DNA of 6,347 bases from an uncultured Oscillibacter sp. (GCA_902462475.1 CABQCB010000115.1:1-6347), one strand, 5' to 3'; shown: positions 1 to 4,984, counted from the stretch's first letter. Numbers and translations are program-made. The notes: generated by a model from the letters alone, not told the origin.

Positions 1-2
1 AG

Positions 3-230
3 CCCGCCGAGTCCATGCCCATCATGACCGACTGGAAGGAGCGCTTCATCGAGGCCTACGACATTGAGTTCTGCAAGTGGGTGGAGTCCGTCCACGCCGG
101 CAAGCTCACCGGTCCCTCCTCCTGGGATGGCTACGTTGCCTGCGTGGCTGGCGACGCGCTGAATGCCTCCCGCGGCACCTCTCAGTTCCTGAAGGTGGAG
201 ACCATGGAAAAGCCCGAGCTGTACAAGTAA
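3..230 (+). CDS. iolG: Gfo/Idh/MocA oxidoreductase, probable inositol 2-dehydrogenase, C-terminal part (5' end outside window)
   Basis: Only the last 75 codons are present; the reading frame is open from the left edge and stops with TAA at 228-230. The Met codon at 15 is internal, because the frame continues upstream without a stop. The tail contains DWKERFIEAYDIEFCKWVES, then a GPSSWDGYVACVAGDALNAS stretch and a final FLKVE strand. This is the usual end of the substrate-binding domain in Gfo/Idh/MocA NAD(P)-dependent dehydrogenases and looks most like the inositol 2-dehydrogenase (IolG) branch of Clostridia, which oxidises myo-inositol to scyllo-inosose. The Rossmann fold and catalytic residues lie outside the window, so the substrate cannot be confirmed; another sugar or polyol dehydrogenase is possible. 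A strong terminator follows 13 nt after the stop, so this is the last gene of its transcript. Confidence 0.75.
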   Translation, partial: PAESMPIMTDWKERFIEAYDIEFCKWVESVHAGKLTGPSSWDGYVACVAGDALNASRGTSQFLKVETMEKPELYK

Positions 231-243
231 ATCCTTCGCCTGC

Positions 244-277
244 AAGGCCGCCCGAATGGGCGGCCTTGTTTTTGTTT
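244..277 (+). terminator. Rho-independent terminator of the upstream dehydrogenase gene
   Basis: Perfect 10-bp stem AAGGCCGCCC (244-253) with GGGCGGCCTT (258-267), a GAAT loop, and a T-rich tail GTTTTTGTTT. It separates the dehydrogenase transcript from the carboxypeptidase gene. Confidence 0.92.
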
Positions 278-289
278 ACAAAAATCCCC

Positions 290-318
290 TTGTTTTCTGT
301 GGAAAAACACGATACCAT
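290..318 (+). promoter_or_regulatory. Weak candidate promoter for the carboxypeptidase gene
   Basis: TTGTTT (290-295) and TACCAT (313-318) are 17 nt apart. An overlapping alternative is TTTTCT (293-298) with CATAAA (316-321), also at 17 nt spacing. Both are poor matches, but a promoter is expected here because a terminator lies just upstream. Confidence 0.3.
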
Positions 319-361
319 AAAGACAGAAAAGAAGATGTTCCTGAAAAGGAGGGGATCGTAA

Positions 362-1288
362 ATGAAAGGAAAACACCTTTGGGTCGTGCTCCTGGCGGCA
401 GCCATGCTGGGCGGACTGTTGGGCAGCGGCGTTCTGGCGGTGGAGGAAAGCACCCCCGCGGAGCTGGAGACTGCCCAGGCGGTGCCGGTTCGGGAAGAGG
501 GCGCTCCGACAGAGGAAACGGCGTCGCCTGAACCGACACAAACGGGAACCGTGCCGACGGAAACGGATGTGCAGCTGGAAAAAGACGTGGCCCTTCTGGA
601 GCAGACACCCGATTTGGAGCAGCTGCCGCTGCTGGTGAATTTGTGGAATCCCCTTCCGGAGGATTACACCGTGGAGCTGGAAAAGCTGGATAACGGTCTC
701 CAGATCGCCGCTGAGGCCCGCCCCGCTCTGGAGCAGATGCTCTCCGACTGTGAGGCGGCCGGGCTGGACGTGACCGTGTGCTCCGCCTACCGGACGGAGT
801 CCACCCAGAACCGGCTCTACCAAAACAAGATCGCCCGCCTGCGCGCCGCCGGATACAGCCGGGAGGAGGCGCTGGCGGAGGCAGGACGCTGGGTGGCACC
901 CCCGGGCACCAGCGAGCACCAGACGGGACTGGCGGTGGACATCATGGCCACGGATTATCCGGTGCTGGATGAAAAGCAGGCCCAGACAGAGGAGCAGCAG
1001 TGGCTCATGGAGCATTGCTGGGAATACGGTTTCATCCTCCGCTATCCCACGGACAAGTCCTCTGTCACCGGTATCGGCTACGAGCCGTGGCACTATCGGT
1101 ATGTGGGACAGGAGGTCGCCGCAGCCATCTATGAGCGGGGGATCTGTCTGGAGGAGTACATCGCTGTCCCCGAGGTGGAGGGGGCGTCTGATCTGCTGCA
1201 GGCGGCGGTGGATGCAGCGCTGGCTCCGGACGGCGGTTGGCAGGTTCCAGCGGTAAATCCTGATACAGAAAGTGAAATCAATACATAA
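362..1288 (+). CDS. Secreted VanY-type D-alanyl-D-alanine carboxypeptidase (peptidase M15B)
   Basis: The 308-aa product is expected to trim the terminal D-Ala from peptidoglycan stem peptides outside the membrane. Residues 1-26 form a signal peptide (MKGKH, then a hydrophobic core, with likely cleavage after GVLA). There is no lipobox cysteine. Residues 27-75 are a Glu/Thr/Pro-rich low-complexity linker. The catalytic domain covers about 95-270. It has SAYRT at 141-145, the zinc-site motif SEHQTGLAVD at 184-193 (His186 and Asp193 as ligands), and EPWHYRYVG at 241-249 (Glu241 as likely catalytic base, His244 as third ligand). All M15B residues are present, so it should be active. The start is fixed by AAGGAGGGG at 346-354, 7 nt before ATG. 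It is a single gene between two terminators. A general wall-remodelling role is likelier than vancomycin resistance, since no van genes lie nearby. Confidence 0.92.
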   Translation: MKGKHLWVVLLAAAMLGGLLGSGVLAVEESTPAELETAQAVPVREEGAPTEETASPEPTQTGTVPTETDVQLEKDVALLEQTPDLEQLPLLVNLWNPLPEDYTVELEKLDNGLQIAAEARPALEQMLSDCEAAGLDVTVCSAYRTESTQNRLYQNKIARLRAAGYSREEALAEAGRWVAPPGTSEHQTGLAVDIMATDYPVLDEKQAQTEEQQWLMEHCWEYGFILRYPTDKSSVTGIGYEPWHYRYVGQEVAAAIYERGICLEEYIAVPEVEGASDLLQAAVDAALAPDGGWQVPAVNPDTESEINT

Positions 1289-1314
1289 TATTACGATCGG
1301 TATTGAAAAATCTC

Positions 1315-1352
1315 CGGCGTCTCCCTAAAATCCGGGAGGCGCCGCTCCTTTT
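1315..1352 (+). terminator. Rho-independent terminator after the carboxypeptidase gene
   Basis: Stem CGGCGTCTCCC (1315-1325) pairs with GGGAGGCGCCG (1334-1344), with one G-U wobble, an 8-nt loop, and a short pyrimidine/T tail CTCCTTTT. The tail is imperfect, but the stem is strong and correctly placed 26 nt after the stop codon. Confidence 0.8.
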
Positions 1353-1360
1353 CCACAAAT

Positions 1361-1377
1361 CCTACTTGACAAGTAGG
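1361..1377. promoter_or_regulatory. Palindromic operator candidate over the iscS -35 (IscR/Rrf2-type site?)
   Basis: CCTACTT-GAC-AAGTAGG is a perfect 7-bp inverted repeat with a 3-nt spacer, covering the -35 element. Its left arm CTACTTGAC matches 8 of 9 positions of the left half of the E. coli IscR type 1 consensus (ATASYYGAC). The right arm does not follow that consensus. An Rrf2-family Fe-S sensor is the natural candidate regulator for an isc operon, but no such gene is visible in the window, so the assignment is inference. Confidence 0.5.
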
Positions 1378-1394
1378 AAATAGTGTGCTATGAC
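1361..1394 (+). promoter_or_regulatory. Promoter of the iscS-iscU operon
   Basis: A perfect -35 TTGACA at 1366-1371 is followed, after exactly 17 nt, by TATGAC at 1389-1394. An extended -10 TG at 1386-1387 strengthens it. The expected transcript start is near 1401, about 34 nt before the iscS start codon. The -35 lies inside the palindrome CCTACTTGACAAGTAGG (1361-1377). Confidence 0.75.
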
Positions 1395-1404
1395 TATATC
1401 ATAG
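1388..1404. repeat. Second inverted repeat over the iscS -10 and start region
   Basis: CTATGA (1388-1393) and TCATAG (1399-1404) form a perfect 6-bp inverted repeat with a 5-nt spacer, overlapping the -10. Its centre is 27 bp from that of the -35 palindrome. It could be a further repressor site or chance symmetry in AT-rich DNA. Confidence 0.35.
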
Positions 1405-1434
1405 TAAAAAGATAGGAAAAGGAGGAAATAGAGT

Positions 1435-2622
1435 ATGTACGTCTATGCGGACAATGCGGCCACCACCGCTATGAGTGAAACCGCCCTGGAGGCCATGCTG
1501 CACTGCCTCCAGGAAACATATGCCAACCCGTCCAGTCTCCACACCCCCGGCCAGCAGGCGGCGGAGAAGCTGGCCCAGGCCCGGGAGATTTTTGCCCGGA
1601 ATCTGGGGGCGTCGCCTTCGGAGATCACCTTTACCTCCGGCGGCAGCGAGTCCGACAACCAGGCCCTCCGGTCCGGCGCCATGCTGGGGCTGCGGAAGGG
1701 AAAGAAGCACATCATCTCCACCAAGTTTGAACACCATGCGGTGCTCCATACGCTCCAGGCTCTGGAGAAGGAGGGCTTTGCGGTGACCCTGCTGGACATC
1801 CCGCCCGACGGCGTGGTGACGGCGGAGCAGGTGCGTGAGGCCATCCGCCCCGATACGGCGCTGGTCTCCGTTATGTTCGCCAACAACGAGATCGGCACCA
1901 TCCAGCCTATCGCCGAGATCGCCGCCGTGTGCCATGAGGCGGGCGTGCTGTTCCACACGGACGCCGTCCAGGCGGCGGGGCATCTGCCCATCGATGTGGG
2001 GACCCTCGGGGTGGACATGCTGTCTCTCTCCGCCCATAAGTTCCACGGGCCCAAGGGTGTGGGCGTGCTGTATGCCCGCCGGGGCGTGGCCCTCACCAAC
2101 GTCATCTACGGCGGCGCCCAGGAACGGGGCAAGCGGGCCGGTACGGAGAACCTGCCGGGCATCGTGGGCGCGGCGGCGGCTTTCGACGAGGCCTGCGCCC
2201 ACATGGAGGAGAATGCCCGGAAGGTCACGGCTCTGCGGGATAAGCTGATCCGGGGCCTGACCGCCATCCCCCACACGGTGCTCAACGGCGACGCCGTGCG
2301 CCGCCTGCCCGGCAACGTGAACGTGTGCTTCGAGGGCATCGAGGGGGAATCCCTTTTGCTGATGCTGGATGCCAAGGGCATCGCCGCTTCCTCCGGCTCC
2401 GCCTGCACCTCCGGGTCCCTGGACCCCAGCCACGTGCTGCTGGCCCTGGGACGGCCTCACGAGGTGGCACACGGTTCCCTGCGGCTGAGCCTGAGCCACT
2501 GCAACACCGACGCCGACGTGGACCACATCCTCTCCGTGGTGCCCGGCGTGGTGGAATACCTGCGGAACATGTCCCCGGTGTGGGACGAGCTGGAGCGGGG
2601 TCAGCGGCCCCATCTCATTTAA
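1435..2622 (+). CDS. iscS: Cysteine desulfurase IscS/NifS (class V aminotransferase fold)
   Basis: The 395-aa PLP enzyme converts L-cysteine to L-alanine and passes the sulfur as a persulfide to the IscU scaffold and other acceptors in the cytoplasm. Visible hallmarks are DNAATT at 6-11, the TSGGSESDN phosphate-binding loop at 67-75, His101 (EHH) stacking on PLP, Asn151 in ANNEIG, Asp176 and Gln179 in TDAVQAAGH, and the Schiff-base Lys202 in SAHKFHGPKG. The mobile catalytic loop SGSACTSGSLDPSHV at 320-334 carries Cys324. The SGSAC...SLDPSHV loop is the long form of group I desulfurases (IscS/NifS), not the SufS type. Length is normal. GGAGG at 1421-1425 sits 9 nt before ATG. It is the first gene of a two-gene operon with iscU, 16 nt downstream. 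Unlike many clostridial loci, no iscR lies just upstream. Confidence 0.96.
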   Translation: MYVYADNAATTAMSETALEAMLHCLQETYANPSSLHTPGQQAAEKLAQAREIFARNLGASPSEITFTSGGSESDNQALRSGAMLGLRKGKKHIISTKFEHHAVLHTLQALEKEGFAVTLLDIPPDGVVTAEQVREAIRPDTALVSVMFANNEIGTIQPIAEIAAVCHEAGVLFHTDAVQAAGHLPIDVGTLGVDMLSLSAHKFHGPKGVGVLYARRGVALTNVIYGGAQERGKRAGTENLPGIVGAAAAFDEACAHMEENARKVTALRDKLIRGLTAIPHTVLNGDAVRRLPGNVNVCFEGIEGESLLLMLDAKGIAASSGSACTSGSLDPSHVLLALGRPHEVAHGSLRLSLSHCNTDADVDHILSVVPGVVEYLRNMSPVWDELERGQRPHLI

Positions 2623-2638
2623 AGAAAGGAGCTTTGTT

Positions 2639-3082
2639 ATGGCGCTTTATAGTAAGGAAGTCATGGACCATTTCCAGAATCCCCGGAACGTAGGCAAAAT
2701 GGAGGACGCCGACGGCGTGGGCGAGGTGGGCAACGCCAAGTGCGGCGACATCATGCGCATGTACATCAAGGTGGACCCGGTGACCCAGGTCATCACCGAT
2801 GTGAAGTTCAACACCTTCGGCTGCGGCAGCGCCATCGCCACCAGCTCCATGGCCACGGAGATGATCAAGGGCAAGAAGGTGAGCGAGGCTCTGGAGCTGA
2901 GCAACCGGGCGGTGGTGGAGGCCCTGGGAGGTCTGCCCGCCCAGAAGATCCACTGCTCTGTGCTGGCGGAGGAGGCCGTCCGGGCCGCCGTCAAGGACTA
3001 CTACGACCGCAACCACATCCCCTACGGTGACGAGCTCACCGCCTGCCAGGGCCACTGTGACACCTGCGGCCACTGCGAATAA
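2639..3082 (+). CDS. iscU: Fe-S cluster assembly scaffold protein IscU/NifU (N-terminal type) with cysteine-rich tail
   Basis: The 147-aa cytoplasmic scaffold is where sulfur from IscS and iron are assembled into [2Fe-2S]/[4Fe-4S] clusters before transfer. The cluster ligands are all present: Cys35 with Asp37 (AKCGDIM), Cys62 (FGCGSAIATSS) and His105-Cys106 (KIHCSVLAEEA). The opening YSKEVMDHFQNPRNVG is typical. At the site where E. coli IscU carries LPPVK for HscA binding, this protein has LPAQK, which fits an organism without a dedicated HscA chaperone. The last 12 residues, CQGHCDTCGHCE, add four cysteines (136, 140, 143, 146) and two histidines beyond the basic fold. AAAGGAG at 2625-2631 sits 7 nt before ATG. 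It is the second and last gene of the operon; a terminator starts right after its stop codon. Confidence 0.95.
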   Translation: MALYSKEVMDHFQNPRNVGKMEDADGVGEVGNAKCGDIMRMYIKVDPVTQVITDVKFNTFGCGSAIATSSMATEMIKGKKVSEALELSNRAVVEALGGLPAQKIHCSVLAEEAVRAAVKDYYDRNHIPYGDELTACQGHCDTCGHCE

Positions 3083-3085
3083 ATC

Positions 3086-3120
3086 AAAAAACCGCTCCGT
3101 CGAAAGACGGGGCGGTTTTT
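3086..3120. terminator. Bidirectional terminator between iscU and the convergent phosphodiesterase gene
   Basis: ACCGCTCCGTC (3091-3101) pairs with GACGGGGCGGT (3106-3116), with one G-U wobble, around a GAAA tetraloop. A run of A precedes the stem (3086-3090) and a run of T follows it (3116-3120). It can end iscSU transcripts on the plus strand and the phosphodiesterase transcript on the minus strand. Confidence 0.93.
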
Positions 3121-3137
3121 CTATGGGGCAGCTGCGT

Positions 3138-3605
3138 TTATTTCAGCAGATGGGTGGATACGTCCAGTCTGCCGCCGGTGACGGTCACGAGGCCGTAGGA
3201 GGGGCGCCGGGGATCGCCGATGCTGCCGGGGTTGAGGAAAAAGGTCTTGCCCCGCCGGTCCACCAGGGGTCGGTGGGTGTGACCGAAGAGAAAGGCGTCC
3301 AGATTCTGCTCCTCGGCGGCAAAGCCGGCAGTCAAAAGGGACTGCTTGACGCCGTAAGTATGGCCGTGGCACAGGAGGATGCGGAAATCCTCCACAAATA
3401 CCAGCCGCTCCGCGGGCTCTCCGGGGCGGAAATCGCAGTTGCCGGGCACCTGATAGAAAGGGAGGTCCGGGAAGCGGTCGTGGAGACGCTCGCCGTCCCG
3501 CCAGCAGTCCCCCAGGTGAAAGATCATGCGGGGGGAGGTGCGTACCACCGCCTCCTCCATGTTGGCGACATTTCCGTGAGAGTCTGATAGGACCAGAATC
3601 TTCAT
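3138..3605 (-). CDS. YfcE/MJ0936-type metallophosphoesterase (phosphodiesterase)
   Basis: The 155-aa calcineurin-like phosphoesterase is predicted to be a cytoplasmic dinuclear-metal enzyme. Family members cleave model phosphodiesters such as bis-pNPP, and the physiological substrate is usually unknown. Metal-binding motifs appear in order: LSDSHGN at 6-12 (Asp8, His10), GDC at 32-34 (Asp33), GNCD at 55-58 (Asn56), CHGHTYG at 79-85 (His80, His82) and GHTH at 108-111 (His109, His111), followed by NPGSIGDPR. The frame is open upstream to an ATG at 3698, but the family begins at MKILVLSDSHGN. The codon at 3605 has AAAGGAG 7 nt upstream, so the shorter start is chosen. It runs convergent to iscU and divergent from the DUF3793 gene. 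Length is normal for the short YfcE subgroup (about 155-185 aa). Confidence 0.92.
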   Translation of the reverse strand: MKILVLSDSHGNVANMEEAVVRTSPRMIFHLGDCWRDGERLHDRFPDLPFYQVPGNCDFRPGEPAERLVFVEDFRILLCHGHTYGVKQSLLTAGFAAEEQNLDAFLFGHTHRPLVDRRGKTFFLNPGSIGDPRRPSYGLVTVTGGRLDVSTHLLK

Positions 3606-3612
3606 ATGGGCG

Positions 3613-3619
3613 CTCCTTT
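3613..3619 (-). promoter_or_regulatory. Ribosome binding site fixing the phosphodiesterase start
   Basis: The minus strand reads AAAGGAG, 7 nt before the ATG at 3605-3603. It supports the start that matches the family N-terminus over the upstream ATG at 3698. Confidence 0.88.
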
Positions 3620-3633
3620 CGCGGTTTTCCTCC

Positions 3634-3662
3634 AGTATAGCGCGTTGGAGCCGGCAGCGCAA
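3634..3662 (-). promoter_or_regulatory. Promoter of the phosphodiesterase gene
   Basis: On the minus strand, TTGCGC (3662-3657) and TATACT (3639-3634) are 17 nt apart. The -10 matches 5 of 6 positions and the -35 only 3 of 6. It lies between the annotated start and the rejected upstream ATG at 3698, further support for the shorter protein. Confidence 0.55.
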
Positions 3663-3677
3663 TGGCGGAAAAAGACG

Positions 3678-3706
3678 TTGACAAGCGGGAAGTGCCATGC
3701 TATCCT
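3678..3706 (+). promoter_or_regulatory. Promoter of the DUF3793 gene
   Basis: A perfect -35 TTGACA (3678-3683) is followed after 17 nt by TATCCT (3701-3706; 4 of 6). The expected start near 3713 falls inside the first operator copy and would leave a leader of about 100 nt. This promoter points away from the phosphodiesterase promoter, with 15 bp between the two -35 boxes. Confidence 0.68.
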
Positions 3707-3707
3707 A

Positions 3708-3726
3708 TTAGTTAGATACAACTAAC
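3708..3726. promoter_or_regulatory. Operator copy 1: TTAGTTAGATACAACTAAC, over the transcript start
   Basis: The core GTTAGATACAACTAAC (3711-3726) is an inverted repeat, GTTAG / CTAAC with a 6-nt spacer. Its left arm extends to TTAGTTAG, starting 2 nt after the -10. An identical 16-nt core recurs at 3776-3791. The GTTAG...CTAAC arms resemble the inner half-sites of DtxR/IdeR boxes, so a metal-dependent repressor is the best guess; that is inference. Confidence 0.68.
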
Positions 3727-3739
3727 CGCCGAGAAAAAC

Positions 3740-3765
3740 GTTCCGCACCCAGGCGGACATTTTTT
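3740..3765 (+). terminator. Terminator-like hairpin in the DUF3793 leader (possible attenuator)
   Basis: GTTCCGC (3740-3746) pairs with GCGGAC (3753-3758), leaving one bulged T, and six T follow at 3760-3765. A longer fold adds GAGAAAAA (3731-3738) with TTTTTCTC (3761-3768) across a 3x3 internal loop, which hides the T run in a stem. CCGCC at 3726-3730 can also pair with GGCGG at 3752-3756. The element sits after the predicted transcript start and before the gene, so it may be a premature terminator; an mRNA structure of no regulatory use is also possible. Confidence 0.4.
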
Positions 3766-3775
3766 CTCCATGATG

Positions 3776-3793
3776 GTTAGATACAACTAACTA
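3776..3793. promoter_or_regulatory. Operator copy 2, between the leader hairpin and the DUF3793 ribosome binding site
   Basis: GTTAGATACAACTAAC (3776-3791) is identical to the core of copy 1 and continues TA on the right. Copy 1 is extended on the left arm and copy 2 on the right, which suggests a full site close to TTAGTTAG-N6-CTAACTAA. It lies 20-37 nt upstream of the start codon. I see no good promoter overlapping it. Confidence 0.65.
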
Positions 3794-3812
3794 TTAAAAT
3801 AAGGAGGATTCC

Positions 3813-4379
3813 ATGGAGCGTTCGCTGGATGAAATCATGGTGGAGCAGTGCGCACCCACTCTGGCAGGAATCAAGCCTGCCAGCCTGTTTCGGTGCCGGG
3901 CAGACGGCGGGCGGTGCCCGGAAGAAGCAGTCGCACGGTGGCGGCGGGAGCTGGAGCCCCGGGGCATTGTGATCCGGGTGCTCAAGACCTGCCCGGTGAC
4001 AGGGGCGTACCTCGTGTATGTCTATCGGCCTGCGTGGCTGCGGCAGCTGGTGAACCGGCCGCAGATCCGGGGGTTTTTGCGCCAATGCGGCTATGGGCCG
4101 GAGATGGACGTGGATGCCATGCTGGGGCGTCTTTCCGGACGGTTCTGCCTGGAGGAGGAATATCCCCATGAGATCGGCGTGTTTTTGGGCTATCCGCTGG
4201 AGGATGTGGTGGGATTCATCCGCCACCGGGGGCGGGAATTTACCTTCAGCGGCTATTGGAAGGCGTATGGAGATCCCCAGGCGGCCCAGCGGCGCTTTGA
4301 CCGCTACCGCCGCTGTACCGCCCGCTGTACCCAGCGGTTCCTGGCGGGCACGCCTATCGCCGCCCTGGCGGCGGGATAA
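3813..4379 (+). CDS. DUF3793 family protein, function unknown
   Basis: The 188-aa soluble protein has no signal peptide or membrane segment. It shows the family's conserved blocks: CAPTLAGIKPASLF at 13-26, a middle strand region ending LVYVYRP (67-73), PHEIGVFLGYPLEDVVGFI at 118-136, an aromatic YWKAYGD at 148-154, and RYRRCT at 164-169. The family is known to me only as conserved and uncharacterised, mostly in anaerobic Firmicutes. My recollection is that it often sits near ferrous-iron transport or flavodoxin genes, which cannot be tested here. It contains nine Cys, including Cys13, Cys169 and Cys172, but no classical Fe-S or metal motif. AAGGAGG at 3801-3807 is 5 nt before ATG. It has its own promoter with two operator-like repeats and is apparently a single-gene transcript. 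Its stop codon is 2 nt from that of the opposing gene. Confidence 0.85.
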   Translation: MERSLDEIMVEQCAPTLAGIKPASLFRCRADGGRCPEEAVARWRRELEPRGIVIRVLKTCPVTGAYLVYVYRPAWLRQLVNRPQIRGFLRQCGYGPEMDVDAMLGRLSGRFCLEEEYPHEIGVFLGYPLEDVVGFIRHRGREFTFSGYWKAYGDPQAAQRRFDRYRRCTARCTQRFLAGTPIAALAAG

Positions 4380-4381
4380 GA

Positions 4382-4915
4382 CTAGGGGCGGGGCCGGACC
4401 AGCAGGGCGGCCGCCAGGTCGCTGGCGCCGCCGGCTACCAGCCCCGCACCGAACAGGGAGATGGCGGCTCTGGCCGCCCGATAGGGGTCCCACAGCAAAA
4501 CGATCCCCAGAATCAGCGGCAGCAGGGCGGAAAGACCCAGCGCCAGGGCATCGCCGGTCCGGCGGTGCAGGGCGGATGCTGCCGAGGGAAGCTTGCCCAC
4601 GCCGTCTAGCGTCAGCAGGAGGCCCAGCACCAGCGGCAAAAAGGACAAAACGGCCTGGGGATGCAGCAGGGCCCATACAGAAAAGGCCAGCGGGAACAGC
4701 GTCAGGAACACTTCGCCGCCGTAAGGAAGCCCATAGCGCCGCTTTTGCAGGCACCGCCAAAGATGCCCCAGCCCATAGGCGGCAGCAACGGCGCAAAGTC
4801 CCCAGACCAGCAGTGTCCCGCTGGCGGCAGGAAACAGCAAAAGAGCCAGTCCCAGGGATATATACAGCACGGCGGTCCAGACGGAAGCCGACCGGTTCCA
4901 GAAAAATTGCAGCAT
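4382..4915 (-). CDS. HdeD/DUF308-type six-helix membrane protein
   Basis: The 177-aa integral membrane protein has about six hydrophobic segments, near residues 12-31, 33-52, 68-84, 86-104, 124-142 and 148-172, with Arg/Lys-rich turns at 53-60 and 117-120. Paired helices in three units match the DUF308 repeat of HdeD, which E. coli uses in acid stress; a role here is unproven. Segments end in short LLF/LLWDP-type turns (LLLFP at 25-29, VLLWDPYRA at 139-147), a feature common in this family. The open frame continues to an ATG at 5191, but the 92-residue extension is Arg/Pro-rich and looks like read-through. AAGGAGG at 4929-4923 is 7 nt before the ATG at 4915, so the short start is chosen. It is convergent with the DUF3793 gene and divergent from the hydrolase gene. 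Confidence 0.82.
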   Translation of the reverse strand: MLQFFWNRSASVWTAVLYISLGLALLLFPAASGTLLVWGLCAVAAAYGLGHLWRCLQKRRYGLPYGGEVFLTLFPLAFSVWALLHPQAVLSFLPLVLGLLLTLDGVGKLPSAASALHRRTGDALALGLSALLPLILGIVLLWDPYRAARAAISLFGAGLVAGGASDLAAALLVRPRP

Positions 4916-4922
4916 AAACCAT

Positions 4923-4929
4923 CCTCCTT
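4923..4929 (-). promoter_or_regulatory. Ribosome binding site fixing the membrane protein start
   Basis: The minus strand reads AAGGAGG, 7 nt before the ATG at 4915-4913. It excludes the far-upstream in-frame ATG at 5191 as the main start. Confidence 0.88.
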
Positions 4930-4969
4930 TTATAAGGCTAGCATACCCGAAAATAGGGAAAGCAAGCAT

Positions 4970-4984
4970 CCGGTTTGAAACCGG
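4970..4984. promoter_or_regulatory. Perfect palindrome in the divergent gap
   Basis: CCGGTTT-G-AAACCGG is a perfect 7-bp inverted repeat around a single base. It lies between the divergent membrane protein and hydrolase genes. It contains TTGAAA (4976-4981), a possible -35 for the hydrolase gene, although no good -10 follows (GATAGA at 4998-5003 after 16 nt is the best). Possible repressor site; the single-base centre makes it a poor hairpin. Confidence 0.4.

Noticed and set aside
182..1093. 303-codon minus-strand frame opposite the carboxypeptidase gene
   Set aside because: It runs through a terminator and against a clear M15B peptidase; the translation has no family features.
362..1288. 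Vancomycin resistance vanY gene
   Set aside because: It has VanY-type catalytic motifs, but no vanH, vanA/B, vanX or VanRS genes lie nearby, and such carboxypeptidases are common housekeeping enzymes in Clostridia.
1399..2613. 404-codon open frame antisense to iscS
   Set aside because: It mirrors a fully motif-bearing iscS. Its product is His/Gly/Gln-rich with no recognisable domain, as expected from the reverse of GC-rich codons.
3606..3698. N-terminal extension of the phosphodiesterase from the ATG at 3698
   Set aside because: It adds 31 unrelated residues ahead of the canonical MKILVLSDSHGN start, contains the gene's likely promoter, and the ribosome binding site fits 3605.
3708..3793. 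The two GTTAGATACAACTAAC copies as the start of a CRISPR array or a transposon target duplication
   Set aside because: Only two copies exist, each is a symmetric inverted repeat in a promoter/leader, and no transposase, cas gene or terminal inverted repeat is present.
3777..4922. 381-codon minus-strand frame across the DUF3793 and membrane protein genes
   Set aside because: It covers two genes supported by family motifs and ribosome binding sites. The product is Arg/Pro/Ala-rich with no domain.
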